A stretch of DNA of 64,000 bases, from contig OY754332.1 of assembly GCA_963573305.1 (NCBI GenBank), forward strand, positions 53,481,559-53,545,558, in the 5' to 3' direction. A program made the position numbers and the translations under genes. The notes below the pieces were generated by a model that worked only from the letters and a program-made list of their open reading frames with translations, was not told the origin of the DNA and did not search any database. Shown piece by piece: positions 36,512 to 47,420 of the stretch (the stretch's first letter is position 1; every line of letters starts with the position of its first letter). The DNA is from Pyrrhosoma nymphula (taxonomy: Eukaryota > Arthropoda > Insecta > Odonata > Coenagrionidae).

Positions 36512-37623
36512 ATCAATTAACTTTTTCTTGAGTGCCCAAAATTTAATTCAGCCAGCAGAACCCACTGGGCACTCACACATATTCTACAGAAGTTAATAAT
36601 CATTGAACTTCAATTAAGGGAAATGTCCGTGGTCCATCTCCCCTCCCTCCCTATACTATAACCTTTCCGCTACATGGTACCATCAGAAGTAGAGTGTCAT
36701 TTCACAGTTTGGCCCTTTAACAATATATGGTGATGAATACATAATTTAAAAAACTATTGATTCTTTTAATCACCCCATTTTTTTATGTTGCAATCATATC
36801 CTTACCATATTGATATCTGGTGCCTTGCTATGCAGTGGCGGTTGGTGCTTGTGTGCTGAAGAGCTGTAACACATTAAATATTTGAAAATAAGACACCTAG
36901 GATCCTTTCTGAATACAACCGGAGCGCACTTGCTTCACTCATCCGTTGAACACGGAGAAGTCTTCAGGACTCCCCTTCGTACGAGGGGTAAGCACGCGGC
37001 ATGTGCTGGCAAGTTCACAGCCAGCAATAATTCGGAGGGATTCTCCTTATCGAGTAGAAAACGCAGTTTTGCACATGTGCGAGCTACGTAAATTGTGTGC
37101 TGTACATCGGACAGCGCTACCCCCCTGTAGTTCAAGTGGAGACCATTTCTTCTTTTGGCCACAGGGTGACAGACCTTGTCACACTTGACTTTGTAAAGAC
37201 AATGTAAGAGCAAATAGTTTGTGCGGCTTGGGAAAGACGCAGCCACATGTTTACCCTCTAAAAGGGTTCCCAACTTATGCACTATGTTGCTACTTTTTAG
37301 CCAAGTTATAATATGTATGCTGATAATGAGGCTTAGATTTTGATACTTTTCTATTTTCTAATAAAAAATCCTGAATTTTCCGAACATGATTATGGCAAAA
37401 TAATAATTTCATCTTGCGGTACATCTTTAGTTTATGTATTTACCTTTTTTGGTATCACTGAAAATTTTTGTGCAGTCAGTTACTTGTGCTGTGAATCAGT
37501 CTCATGTCTACTGTCTAGTATACACGACCGTAGTCTGGTGCAAGTTCCGCGTGTATTATTGAATGATCGATTAAGTTCAAGGTGTGAGTGTTGCATGTTC
37601 TGCGTATTAAGTTCCAGTTCAAC

Positions 37624-39715
37624 ATGGATAATTCCATGGAAAAAATGTTGAGTAGTCCATTTTCTAACAGAACTTTGGAAGAAAAAATTAAAGTTAAAGA
37701 GTTAGGAAGACCCACCCCGGACTTGGTTATCACTCAGAGTGCTTCTTCGAACAAAACCAGATACATTAGAAAATTTAACTAGAGAGAGTACGAGCATGAT
37801 TGGGTGTGTGGATGCGAAATTAAGAACGCCCTTTTTTGTTTTCCGTGTTTGCTCTTTGGCAAAATTGACTCTTGGGGAAAAGTTGGTGTTCGAGATCTTG
37901 GACACCTTAATGCTTTAATAAAAAACACAACGACAGTGAAAGACATATTATTAATGCTTTAAACCTGAGTGCTCTAGGTACTGTTAACATAGCAACATTA
38001 CTAAGTCGAGCTTAACACGAAGAAAAAGAAAGGCACAATCAACAAGTGAAAAAAACAGGTATGTGCTCTAAAGAATAATTGATTGCATAAAGTTCTGCAT
38101 AGCATTTGAGTTAGCTTTGAGGGGCAATGACGAAAGTGATAGTTCCAATAATCCTGGTGTGTGCCTAGGCCTAGTAGATTTAGTTTCTAGTATAGATAGT
38201 GCAGTGAAGGAGCATATAGAGTCCAATAATGTTTTCAAGGGGACCTCGAAAACAATCCAAAATGAACTTTTGGATTGCATGCTAGAAATCTGCGGAGAAG
38301 TTATAGCAGACGTAAGACGATTAATAAGACAAGCAGATTACGTGAGTGTCATGGCTGATGAGACTACCGATGTTTCTGAGCAAACGCAGTTGGTGTTGGT
38401 GTTTCGTCATGAGAAGAAAGGTATTCCTTATGAGCGATTTAGGGGTTTCTTTAAACCAGAGAGTCAAAGGGCGAATGCTCTTGCATCATGTATATTACAT
38501 AAAATGGACGGCATGTTTAAGGACACTCCACATATTGTCATTGCACAAACTTATGATGGTGCTTCAGTAATGAGTGGTGGTACAGGAGGAGTGCAAGCAA
38601 AGATAAAAGCCTGCTATCCCAATGCTCATTACATCCATCGTTAAGCTTACCAAATTAATTTAATAATGGAATGCGCCACCTCACAAAATCATTCGGCAAG
38701 GGTTTATTTTTCGCAAATCTGTCAGAGTTCCCTGCCTTTTTTTCAAGGTCGCCGCAGAGAATGTCTGCATTAGATGCTGTAGCATCTCGGAGAATTCCAA
38801 GAGGATCAACAACCAGGTGGAATTTCAAGTCACGCACTGTTAATACCGTAAATGAATATAGGGATTCATTATTTGATTGCTTGCTAAACATAGAGAAAAC
38901 CACGTCAATTAAATCTTGCCTTGAAGCAAACGGACTTCGGCGCATTTTATAAGACGAGGGATTCATCTTCTGGCTCAATTTTTTCCATAAATTAATGCCA
39001 CATGTGGATATCTTCTACAGTCAGCTACAATAAAAAACAGCTGATGTTGTGAAAGTTAAATCTGCTGTTTTAAATTTCATTCATGAAGTCGAAAGAGTAT
39101 GGGACTTGACAGAAAATATTGGCATTAATCCTCAAGAATTATGCGGAGCAGAAAACAAACACAGAAAGGTATCATGTTGACGTACTGATGCCAAAGAAGT
39201 ATGTGACAGAATTGCGCGAGAAGCACAAGAGATCGTTTCCATTCCTTGGACCATTTAGAAGCTGCGAAATTTTTAAATTCCACAAATTTCGTACTATATT
39301 CGAAACAGTTTCCAGATAAATAATGAGATATAACAGTCAGGGCCTGCAACATTCTGGAAAAAAGAGACTCCAAACAGAACTATCGGTTTTGTATTGTAGG
39401 CCAGATTTTAAGAATATAGCAGGAGCAGCGCCACTACTGCAGTTCATAATTAACGACAATCTGCAAGGCGTCTTCTGCCGAATAACAATGCTTCTGAGAA
39501 TATTAATAACAACACCAATGACAACATCGTGTTTCTCATCGCTAAAACGGATTAAGACCTTCCTACGGAACACCCTGTCACAGGAAAGGCTAAGTGCGCT
39601 GGCAATGCTCTCCATTGAGAAGAAGATGATCTCCACCACGCAAGGGTTCAATGCCAGGGTGATTGACAAATTCTGTAGCAAGGAGCGGCGTATGGACTAC
39701 ATTTTTCGTCACTGA
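37624..39715 (+). pseudogene. hAT transposase, ZMYM1/DUF4371 type, broken
   Basis: It starts at ATG 37624 (MDNSMEKMLSSPFSNRTL) and ends at TGA 39713-39715. In order: a TTF-type zinc finger near 37795-37850 (YEHDWVCGCEIKNALFCFPC), then the DUF4371 core from about 38117, with VSVMADETTDVSEQTQLVLV and ahead of 38640 AQTYDGASVMSGGTGGVQAK. The C-terminal region follows from 38671, and the hAT dimerisation motif is near 39510 (MTTSCFSSLKRIKTFLRNTL). Stops at 37780, about 38012 and 38642 and frameshifts near 38645-38670 and 39160-39320 break it. Length and order fit a whole transposase of about 690 codons. Confidence 0.92.
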
Positions 39716-39772
39716 GTGAGTAAATTTTACATTTCCACACATTTAATTTTGGGGAGGGGGAGAGGAGGGGGG

Positions 39773-39831
39773 GAAGGAGAAGGGGGGAGTGAAGGAGAAG
39801 GGGGGAGTGAAGGAGAAGGGGGGATAGGGCA
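39773..39831. repeat. 18-bp minisatellite, about three copies
   Basis: GAAGGAGAAGGGGGGAGT units in tandem, in the 3' non-coding part of the hAT. Purine-only on this strand. Confidence 0.85.
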
Positions 39832-40024
39832 GCACATTGCTGATCTTCTGCACCAGCCGCCACTGTTGCTATGTACATCCGTATTGATAAACATAACAAG
39901 GCACCAAATGTCAACCAAAGAAATTGTTTATAAGGGTTATTAAAAAATATTGGCAAACCTGTTAAAAATTTTATTCTTTAATGTTTATTTGGGCTTATAT
40001 TTTCTCTTATCAATATTTGTATTT

Positions 40025-41610
40025 CATACCCAGCCAGCACAAAAGATATTTTAGATGGAAATTATTTGGGTAACTTGGGGCAAGTTTACCCTTTTCGTCA
40101 TTACCCTTTCCTTACCCATTATTTACCCCCATGCAGCATTGCCAACAGTGAAGAATGAAAAAAATATAGTGAGGCATTTACTTAATTGTATGTGCTAAAG
40201 AAAAGTTTAAAGTAGAAAAATAAAGTTCCATATATCCACAGCAAAATCTGTTTATCATCTGTAATGATATTTTTCAAATTATTTACGAAAATTTCGCAAA
40301 GTTTCACATTTTATACGTTATCGATGAAAGGATGCGATCATTAACGGAAATAAAGTACTTAAAAATGACCAGATTATTTTTCTTAAATACATTAAGAAGA
40401 ATACTAATTTTATATGAAAGTTGAAAGATCGAACAAATCGTGACGGTTGGCTACATTGGATCCGCCGTTGGGATTTGTGTTGTTGTGGACAAGTATTAAG
40501 GAGAAACGTGAATGCGACTGCAAGTGCCAAAGAAACGTGCCGGGCAATTATAATTTCTAACTACTACTGGAATATGTAAGTAAACTAAACTAAGTTACCT
40601 GATATAATTTATAAAATCATAAAATTTAATTCAAGTTCAGTGGAAAATTTAACCAGAGAGTTACATCACCTTTTGTTGTGACGGCGGTGAGGCCATATTT
40701 TTTAATAACCTTCGTAGCTGTAATTTGGTTCCCTCAAGCTCTGCTAAAGTATTGCGCTCTCTATTTGCAGTGATTTCAGTGGTTTGCATTCTTGGGGTAC
40801 ATCAATTCTGCCCTGAATAAAACAGTGTACTTCTGTCTGGCATCACTGATGACTAATGAACTGTCATTGAGGTTCTGTATGAAGGGGAAGCCCTTATGTA
40901 AGGTGGCCTACGAGGTGGAATTCCCTGGATTGGATAAATATTTGGTAAGCATGTCACATTCGTCTTGAGGTGCTGCATCAGCTTTGTCGTTTTATGTGAT
41001 AGTATACCCAACTTGATTTTTAAAAAAATGTACTGATATGTTCTCAACATTTTCTTGATTTCAGATGTTGTAAAAGAGAAAACCTAAATGACCCAGAAAT
41101 GGACATCTCAATGTTGAAGAAGAGTATCAGGGAGTGGTTTAGGCTGGCTAGGTTTATGTAGGTAGTTTTTGTAATTATTCCTATTTCAGCAAGTGGTTAT
41201 TTCCTTGTATAGATGTCATTATTGTATGTATTTAGTAACTTTTCGTCATTCAATAAACAGGTATTCTTCCATATCAATGTCGATTTTGTTTATTATTGTG
41301 TGATAAATCCTATAACGCATTAAGACAATGTACTGTTAGTACACATTAGTACCGACCGAGGGGGTGGCGTCATGTTTCAATTCAAGACCGACAGATGGCT
41401 CTGATGTCGCATCGGGAGGTTTTACCCGGAAATTTGCCGAATTTTACCACCGCATTACCCAAATTAAATTTATTAAGATTATTACCAGTTAAATTTATAG
41501 ATGGGTTACCCGTTTACACGTAGGTCTGCCATCTTTTACCATAATTCTATGCGTGTAAAATAATGGTAAAAATGGGGTAATCTATCTTTTGTGCTAGCTG
41601 GGTATTAATT
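40025..41610 (+). mobile_element. DNA element with TTACCC-rich ends and DUF4806-like remnants
   Basis: The left end ATACCCAGCCAGCACAAAAG and the inverted right end ATACCCAGCTAGCACAAAAG match at 19 of 20 (about 40027 and 41605). Subterminal TTACCC words are repeated at both ends (40087-40135 and 41423-41580). The element type is unknown because no target duplication is clear. The interior has weak coding pieces on the plus strand (40840-40945 and 41066-41160). Confidence 0.75.
40840..41160 (+). pseudogene. DUF4806-like C-terminal fragments
   Basis: The first piece reads ASLMTNELSLRFCMKGK and ends at a donor-like TTG|GTAAGC. The second, after GATTTCAG at about 41065, reads KRENLNDPEMDISMLKKSIR followed by EWFRLARFM and a stop. 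The LMTNELSLRF and EWFRLA words fit the end of DUF4806 domains, which occur in repeated insect proteins. The two pieces are not in compatible phase as they stand, so the gene is broken. DUF4806 is assigned from memory of its pattern and needs a profile search. Confidence 0.4.
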
Positions 41611-42718
41611 AAATAATTATTGTATCTTGGATGTATTCTACTGGATTTTGAAAATTTATATTTCCCACCGCGCATTTCTTTCTTTTTATAAACTGATGTT
41701 TTCATTTTACCTATGTTCTATAGAGGATTTTATTCATTATTTTATTCTCATTTGCATATTTTAAACTCTGTATTCATCTTTGGTAATTGTGCTTTTTGAC
41801 TATAGCAAATTATTATAATTTTATTAAAATAAGAGAATGACTGTACATAAAATGCATTAGTTGATACCTTGTCACTGGATAGTGGCATTTAAGTTAGTGA
41901 AAATGAATAGTGCAATCCATAATAACAATAAAAGTCACCTGTGGCTTAATAGGTATTTGCAAACACCAAAATATCCCATGACTACACTATCGTGAGCTAC
42001 CACTGATTTATTTGTGCCAAAATGGCAGCCTTTCAATGGTTAACCTTGGCAAAATTTCTCTTTACCACGTGGTAATGGTCCTTTCAAAAGAAAAAATTTG
42101 ATTGAAAAAGGACCATACCCACTTTAGCATTTGAACTCTCTTTAACTGCCTTGGAAATTAATGGATACTATTTTCCATAGAATTGAAACACCTGAAGCAA
42201 AGACTTCTGAGTGATGTTTCAAAAAACCTCCCTTTGCTTAGATTTACCCTTATAAGGTTACCAATTACATCCTCAATAAGGATTTCCTCTGCTCTCGACC
42301 GATTCTATCCCCGAACATTTACCATGAGATAGACCAATTATTATTAAAATGATAAGAAGTTGATCGGGATTTAAAATATATTGACAGGTATTAAAGGCAA
42401 AAGTTGAATTTGGCAGTAAAAACATCAGGTAATGTAGTGAACATCATTACATTTGATGGTTTATGCTGACTTCCAGATTACAATGCACTTCTCCAAACTA
42501 GTTAGAGCATTAGATACTGAGGCAAAGAAAAATGCTATATAATCATGTAGAAAACAATCTCCTTAAACATTATGCGATTTAAAAACTGCAGCATAATCTG
42601 ACACCAACTGCTTGAGACAACCAAACTTGGAAAATGCCCCTTGAAAGAGAACAGACACCACAACCCCAAGCCTTGTCAATAGGTTTCAAAACAAAGAATA
42701 TGGAAAAACTATATACTT
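41611..42718. other. no recognisable feature
   Basis: AT-rich spacer between two DNA elements. Nothing identified. Confidence 0.4.
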
Positions 42719-42939
42719 CCCTATTGAAAATGCCCTATAGGAATTTTTTTTTCCCACAGGAATTTGACAATGGGAACTCGAAATTTTCCTATAGGAAATT
42801 TTTTCCTATAGGAAATAATTTTCCTATAGGAAATAATTTTCCTGTTGGAAATTTCCTATAGGAAATAATTTTCCTATAGGAAATAATTTTCCCATTGGAA
42901 AATAGTCTCATATGCATAACCTTAAAAAAAAACGCCACC

Positions 42940-43015
42940 GTTAGGAATAGATCGGGGGACCTTCAGTTCATGAGTCGCCGACTCTGACCACTACACCAAC
43001 TGACTACTTTGAAGG
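42940..43015 (-). mobile_element. degenerate tRNA-like segment
   Basis: On the minus strand it reads like the start of a tRNA: AGTTGGTGTAGTGGTCAGAG (A-box region) and, 35 nt on, GAAGGTCCCCCGATCTATTC in the B-box position, followed by CTAACGGTGGCG. The B box is a poor match to GGTTCGANTCC. It is probably a SINE head or tRNA pseudogene. Confidence 0.4.
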
Positions 43016-43174
43016 CTGAGCGATCTCATAAATATAACTTTGGTATTAGTTGAGAGTGGATTGATTTTTTTAATCTTTTCTCAACTAATGCTCTCTCAAC
43101 TAATTTTAATGATTGATAGAAGAGAGAGGATGAGTTTTTTTAATTTCGAAAGAGGATTGCTGCACACCTACAGA

Positions 43175-43589
43175 GTCATAAGGCCGTTTTACTCGGGCAC
43201 GAAATTGCACAACTTCAAACTGCATTTTTTCTCAATCGGGCGTGCAATCATTTTCGAATTAGAGCAGAAGCTATTTTGCTACCTCGCGTTCATGCATTCA
43301 CGCATGCGTTCTTGCAATTCATGGCTTACCGTGTTTACACGATGCATTTACCCGCGCAAGTACGTGGCTGGACAGATGCGTGAACACATTCACCAAATTA
43401 GAACGAGCTATTTTCTGTCCACGCATTTGCGCAATTTGGAGTGTTTACACGGTGAAAATTTGATGGTGATTGTATTCACGCATCTACCCGCGCGGGTAAT
43501 GCATCGTGTAAACACGACACCATGCAATTTGAAATGCACGTTCGTACTTACATATTGTATGTGCCCCGTGTAAAACGCCGGACTATGAC
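43175..43589. mobile_element. 415-bp MITE with ~30-bp imperfect TIRs, nested
   Basis: The left end GTCATAAGGCCGTTTTAC and the inverted right end GTCATAGTCCGGCGTTTTAC are similar, and both continue into CGGG-CAC. Inside are several copies of the word GTGTTTACAC or its inverse (near 43328, 43440 and 43508). No coding sequence is recognised: the 177-codon frame over it is probably chance. Confidence 0.65.
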
Positions 43590-43909
43590 AAAGGGAGAAG
43601 AACTTCATGTGTTATGCCAGATATAGTTTGCGTTACACTGGAATTGGAATGGAACTGACTATGTGAGTTCCATACCGGTGAACCATTTTTTAATGAATTT
43701 CTAACGCTTTTTCTTAAAAATTTTTATTGACAATAATGTTTTTAATAATAAATGAAATATTGTAAAAATTTGTCTTGTATGGTGATGTATGCATTATATT
43801 TGTGAGAATGCAGAACAATTGATAAAATGAAATGTTTTCTTTTCTTAATTTCGAATTAATTAGAATTTTTCGCACTATGGGAAACATTCTTAATGTACCT
43901 ATAATAAAT

Positions 43910-44585
43910 ATTTGTTCTATAGAAATATTGCTAATTCCTATAGGAAACCTTTTTCCATTGTCAAATATTCATGCTATAGGAAAATTTCTCATAACTAGAG
44001 GGTTTTTTTCTCATTCCTATAGGAAAATAGTCGTGCTATAGGAAATTTCTCGTTCCTATAGGAAAATATTCGTCCAATAGGAATATTTCTCGTTCCTATA
44101 GGAAAATATTCGTCCTATAGGAAATTTCTCGTTCCTATAGGAAAATATTCGTCCTATAGGAAAATTCCTCGTTCCTATAGGAAAATATTCGTCCTATAGG
44201 AAAATTTCTCATTCCTATAGGAAAATTTTTTGTTCCTATAGGAAATTTCTTGTTCCTATAGGAAAATATTCGTCCTATAGGAAAATTCCTCGTTCCTATA
44301 GGAAAATATTCGTCCTATAGGAAAATTTCTCATTCCTATAGGAAAATTTTTTGTTCCTATAGGAAATTTCTTGTTCCTATAGGAAAATATTCTTCCTATA
44401 GGAAAATTCCTCGTTCCTATAGGAAAATATTCGTCCTATAGGAAAATTTCTCATTCCTATAGGAAAATTTCTCGTTCCTATAGGAAACTTTCTTGTACCT
44501 ATAGGAAATTTATTGTTCCTATAGGAAGCTTCATCGTTCCTGTAGGAAACTGTAATTCCTATAGGAATTCACATAATTCCTATAG
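43910..44585. repeat. CCTATAGG palindrome array (right side)
   Basis: Dozens of TTCCTATAGGAAA units alternate with ATTCGT-, TTCTCGT- or TTTGT-type linkers. Higher-order repetition of about 120 bp is visible (for example 44160-44280 versus 44280-44400). Each unit is its own reverse complement, so either strand can form many short hairpins. Confidence 0.9.
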
Positions 44586-44612
44586 GAAACCAGTGGGGCA
44601 TTTTCAATAGGG

Positions 44613-45557
44613 TTATAAGTGAAAATACATACTGATGCTTACTGTTTTTGGTAAACCCATCTAAAAGAGCACCAGTGCTAATGTTGGAACTGACTGCAAG
44701 CCTCATAAGTGTACTGTTATGCAGACATCATAGAATCACTAGCCTGATGATCTTGCTGCTGCCTATTCCATTTTTTGGTTAAATTATTAAGTAATATACA
44801 TGAGTCTGATAACTTCTGTCCTCTGGGGAATATCTTGAAAGTTTTCCAATGGATTAAGTTTAAAAATTACTCTTTTTCACTAATACATTCCAATCCCCAG
44901 GAATTGGCTAAAAGTTCTGTTTAGGGTTTGATTCAAATATCCGGAGAAGAGATGAAAATGAGTTAAGATAGAGGATCCACATAATCAATCAAAAGGCTTT
45001 CCTAAATCTCAGATGATCAAGAGATGGCAACAATGCAGAAGGTAAATTATTTCTGGGCTAACAAGTTTGCAATTAGAGACTTTTTTTACCATTTTATAAA
45101 TTACACTTTTCATATTATTCCACCAATATTCTCTGAACATTTTTCTCGCAAGTCTTTGACATTCCCAGACGGGCACCAAGAGCTTAGCAATGAAAATTAT
45201 GAAACATCATAAGGGTACACACATCTGGCAAAACCTCCCATGAGATATGTAGAGCTCAGTGTAAAAGTGGGCTAAGTTCACTTTTTCTTTTTCAACTAAC
45301 AACTGCTTAGGATGGCTATAGTCATATATTTTCAAAGCAGGAGAGAACCAAGTACAAAGTTCGAATATTTAACTCTTCATGGAAGCAGTGCTTGAGAGAA
45401 CCGAGTAGAGCTAATTTAAGGGAGAAATATCCAGAAATTTAGATGCGTTTTCCTCAAATTTCTCTACAATTTACTTGGTCCACTTTAACATTGACCCCTC
45501 CATAAGTCATTTTCAATACATGGCAGCTGGTCCATGATGTAATAATTTGGATAAGAC
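44613..45557. other. no recognisable feature
   Basis: Nothing identified. Confidence 0.4.
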
Positions 45558-45843
45558 CAGGGGCGGCGTGGCCAGGGCGGGAAGGCAGGGATTCCTGCCC
45601 GGGCCCCGGGCCACGCACTAGGTTTCGGACTCGGGTCTGAAGGGCCCGGCAGGCCGGGCCCCAAACTTTGGACAGCCAGCAGATGAAGCATCTCTGAGTG
45701 AAAGTACAATTTTGTCATACTGTACATAAATGCCTATGAAATTGTAGTGTAACGCGTTATTAATGCACAAATTTTAGCAGATGGGGGGAGGGGGGGGTCA
45801 CAAAAAATGGGCCCCTCTGGACATGAAGCGGCCCAGGCCCCTG
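45558..45843. mobile_element. possible CAGGGGC-ended MITE
   Basis: The left end CAGGGGCGGCGTGGCCAG and the inverted right end CAGGGGCCTGGGCCGC share the CAGGGGC start, and the body is GC-rich with CCGGGCCCCGGGCC. No 8-bp duplication flanks it, so the right end may be wrong. Confidence 0.3.
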
Positions 45844-47084
45844 AGCACCCACCCTCAATTGGTCCTTCTCCAAATTCAGGACAATATCCCCCCAACTGGG
45901 GTCTGACTCTAGGTAATCCCTAATAACAAAAAATGAGAAAGTAATTTCATGCACCATGCAAGAAGTTGCCTGTGACAGGTCCTCATAGGATTGAAATACA
46001 GCCTTACCTTCTTCATTGCAACTTGTCTCACCTCGTGAGGCAAATCAAAAACAGAGAAAGGTGGCCAGCCTATTGGCTATCCCCCAACCCTATTGAACCA
46101 TAAATGAATACAATGAAAGCCAATGGCCATTCTGCCAAGGTTTCCGTCACCTATATAGGCGGCAAGAAGTGCTAAGTCAGAGTTATGTAACCTGTATGAT
46201 AAATGCAAAGGATTTACTTGAATATAATCATTAATATTGTATATATAATATAGTCCCCCAATAAATCTCCATGAATTCCAGACCATGAATTCACAGCTTC
46301 TTTGCATGACCAGGTAAGGATTTACTAGCTAATACAACTGAAAATATTTCTCCATTCACCTGAAGATTCCGAACTACCACATAAACCAAATTCCTGGCAT
46401 TAACGGATAAATGGAATTCTAAATCAAATTAAGACAATGAAAGTATCGGGGTTTTAGTAATGACTACTTGATACACATAAAAGATTCATTCTCTTACATG
46501 GACTAACCAAATATAGAACCATTTAACCTTTTATAGAAATGAAGAAGAAATTCTGTTTACCTCCGACTAATCTTGGGAGTAGGAATCGCAGGAGACAAGG
46601 AAAATGGCTACATCTTTCTAGCTCCTTGGAACAAGCAAATTTTCATCTGGCTGAGTCCATTTCAGGTTGATCAGAGGACTTCCATGAGGATTGAAGCAGA
46701 ATTAAGCTTAATGTTTTCTTCGCACACCAAGGCATGTAGTTTCTTAAATAATTTCTTTGACACTTCAAATGTTCCCTGGAATTATTGGAATGAATAAGCA
46801 TGTCATCAACGTGTAAATACACAAAGGATTATTTTGACGCTCCTATGATCAATAAGTAGTGACTGTACATGAATTTTCATTATCTGAGCCATTTAAGGTG
46901 ATAAAGTTTACAGCAAATTTGGGTTCACCTGGTAATTTCGGGAACATCAGAATTTATAAAAAAAATATCTTTCCCGATTGAGTCATAGGTAGGATGTGGA
47001 ACAAGGTATGAATGTTAGCTTAAGTAGCAAAAATTGTAGTTTACAAAAGTTTACTCCTTCCAACCTAATTGAATTGCAGCCAAA
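45844..47084. other. no recognisable feature
   Basis: Nothing identified beyond short open frames without motifs. Confidence 0.4.
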
Positions 47085-47420
47085 TTGGTTACGCCAGGAT
47101 AAGAGCAGGCTAAATGCATCGGGAATGGAGTATCTGAGAAGTGATTGCGATAAAAGCCGGAGGGATACGGTTAGAAATGAGTGGGTCATGAAAGACTTTG
47201 GACTGAAAAACTTTGACAAGCATGAAAGGAGCGAGCTCCGTTGATTTGGCCACGTCGAGAGAACGAATGAGAATCAAATAACGAAGCAGATTTATAGAGA
47301 AGTGAATGACGTGAGAGGGAGGGGTAGCAGACCGAGAAAGTGATAAGTGAATGTGGATACTCTCAAGGGAAGGAATATTAGTAGTCTAGGAACAGGAGGG
47401 CGTGTATGCAATGTAAGAGT
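47085..47420 (+). pseudogene. LINE C-terminal fragment of a different lineage
   Basis: The plus-strand frame from about 47098 reads RLNASGMEYLRSDCDKSRRD then TVRNEWVMKDFGL, KHERSELR, a stop, and FGHVERTNENQITKQIYRE. This is the pattern of the region after the reverse transcriptase in insect non-LTR elements (R-RYLRR, RRDR-RNE, LRWFGHVER). It differs from the RTE-like tails elsewhere in the window, so it is a second LINE lineage. It is truncated at both ends and broken. Confidence 0.65.

Larger units (their letters stand above)
36825..39873 (+). mobile_element. nearly complete hAT transposon, 3033 bp, perfect 8-bp target duplication
   Basis: The body is 36833-39865. The left end CAGTGGCGGTTGGTGC and the inverted right end CAGTGGCGGCTGGTGC match at 15 of 16. 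The flanking TTGCTATG (36825-36832) and TTGCTATG (39866-39873) are identical. The interior encodes a ZMYM1/DUF4371-type hAT transposase, broken in several places. The 3' region holds an 18-bp minisatellite (39773-39831). The perfect duplication implies a fairly recent insertion, with the coding damage possibly older than the insertion and mobilised in trans. Confidence 0.95.
42719..44612. mobile_element. element with 17-bp TIRs and arrays of CCTATAGG palindromes
   Basis: CCCTATTGAAAATGCCC (42719-42735) and its exact inverse (44596-44612) end the element. Inside each end lies an array of the self-complementary word CCTATAGG spaced by AAA/TTT-rich linkers, short on the left (about 42733-42890) and long on the right (about 43910-44585, several dozen copies). 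The centre holds a tRNA-like patch (about 42940-43015) and a smaller MITE (43175-43589). No target duplication was identified. Confidence 0.8.

Noticed and set aside
43040..43573. 177-codon plus-strand frame
   Set aside because: It reads through the nested MITE and its repeated words. No domain is seen.
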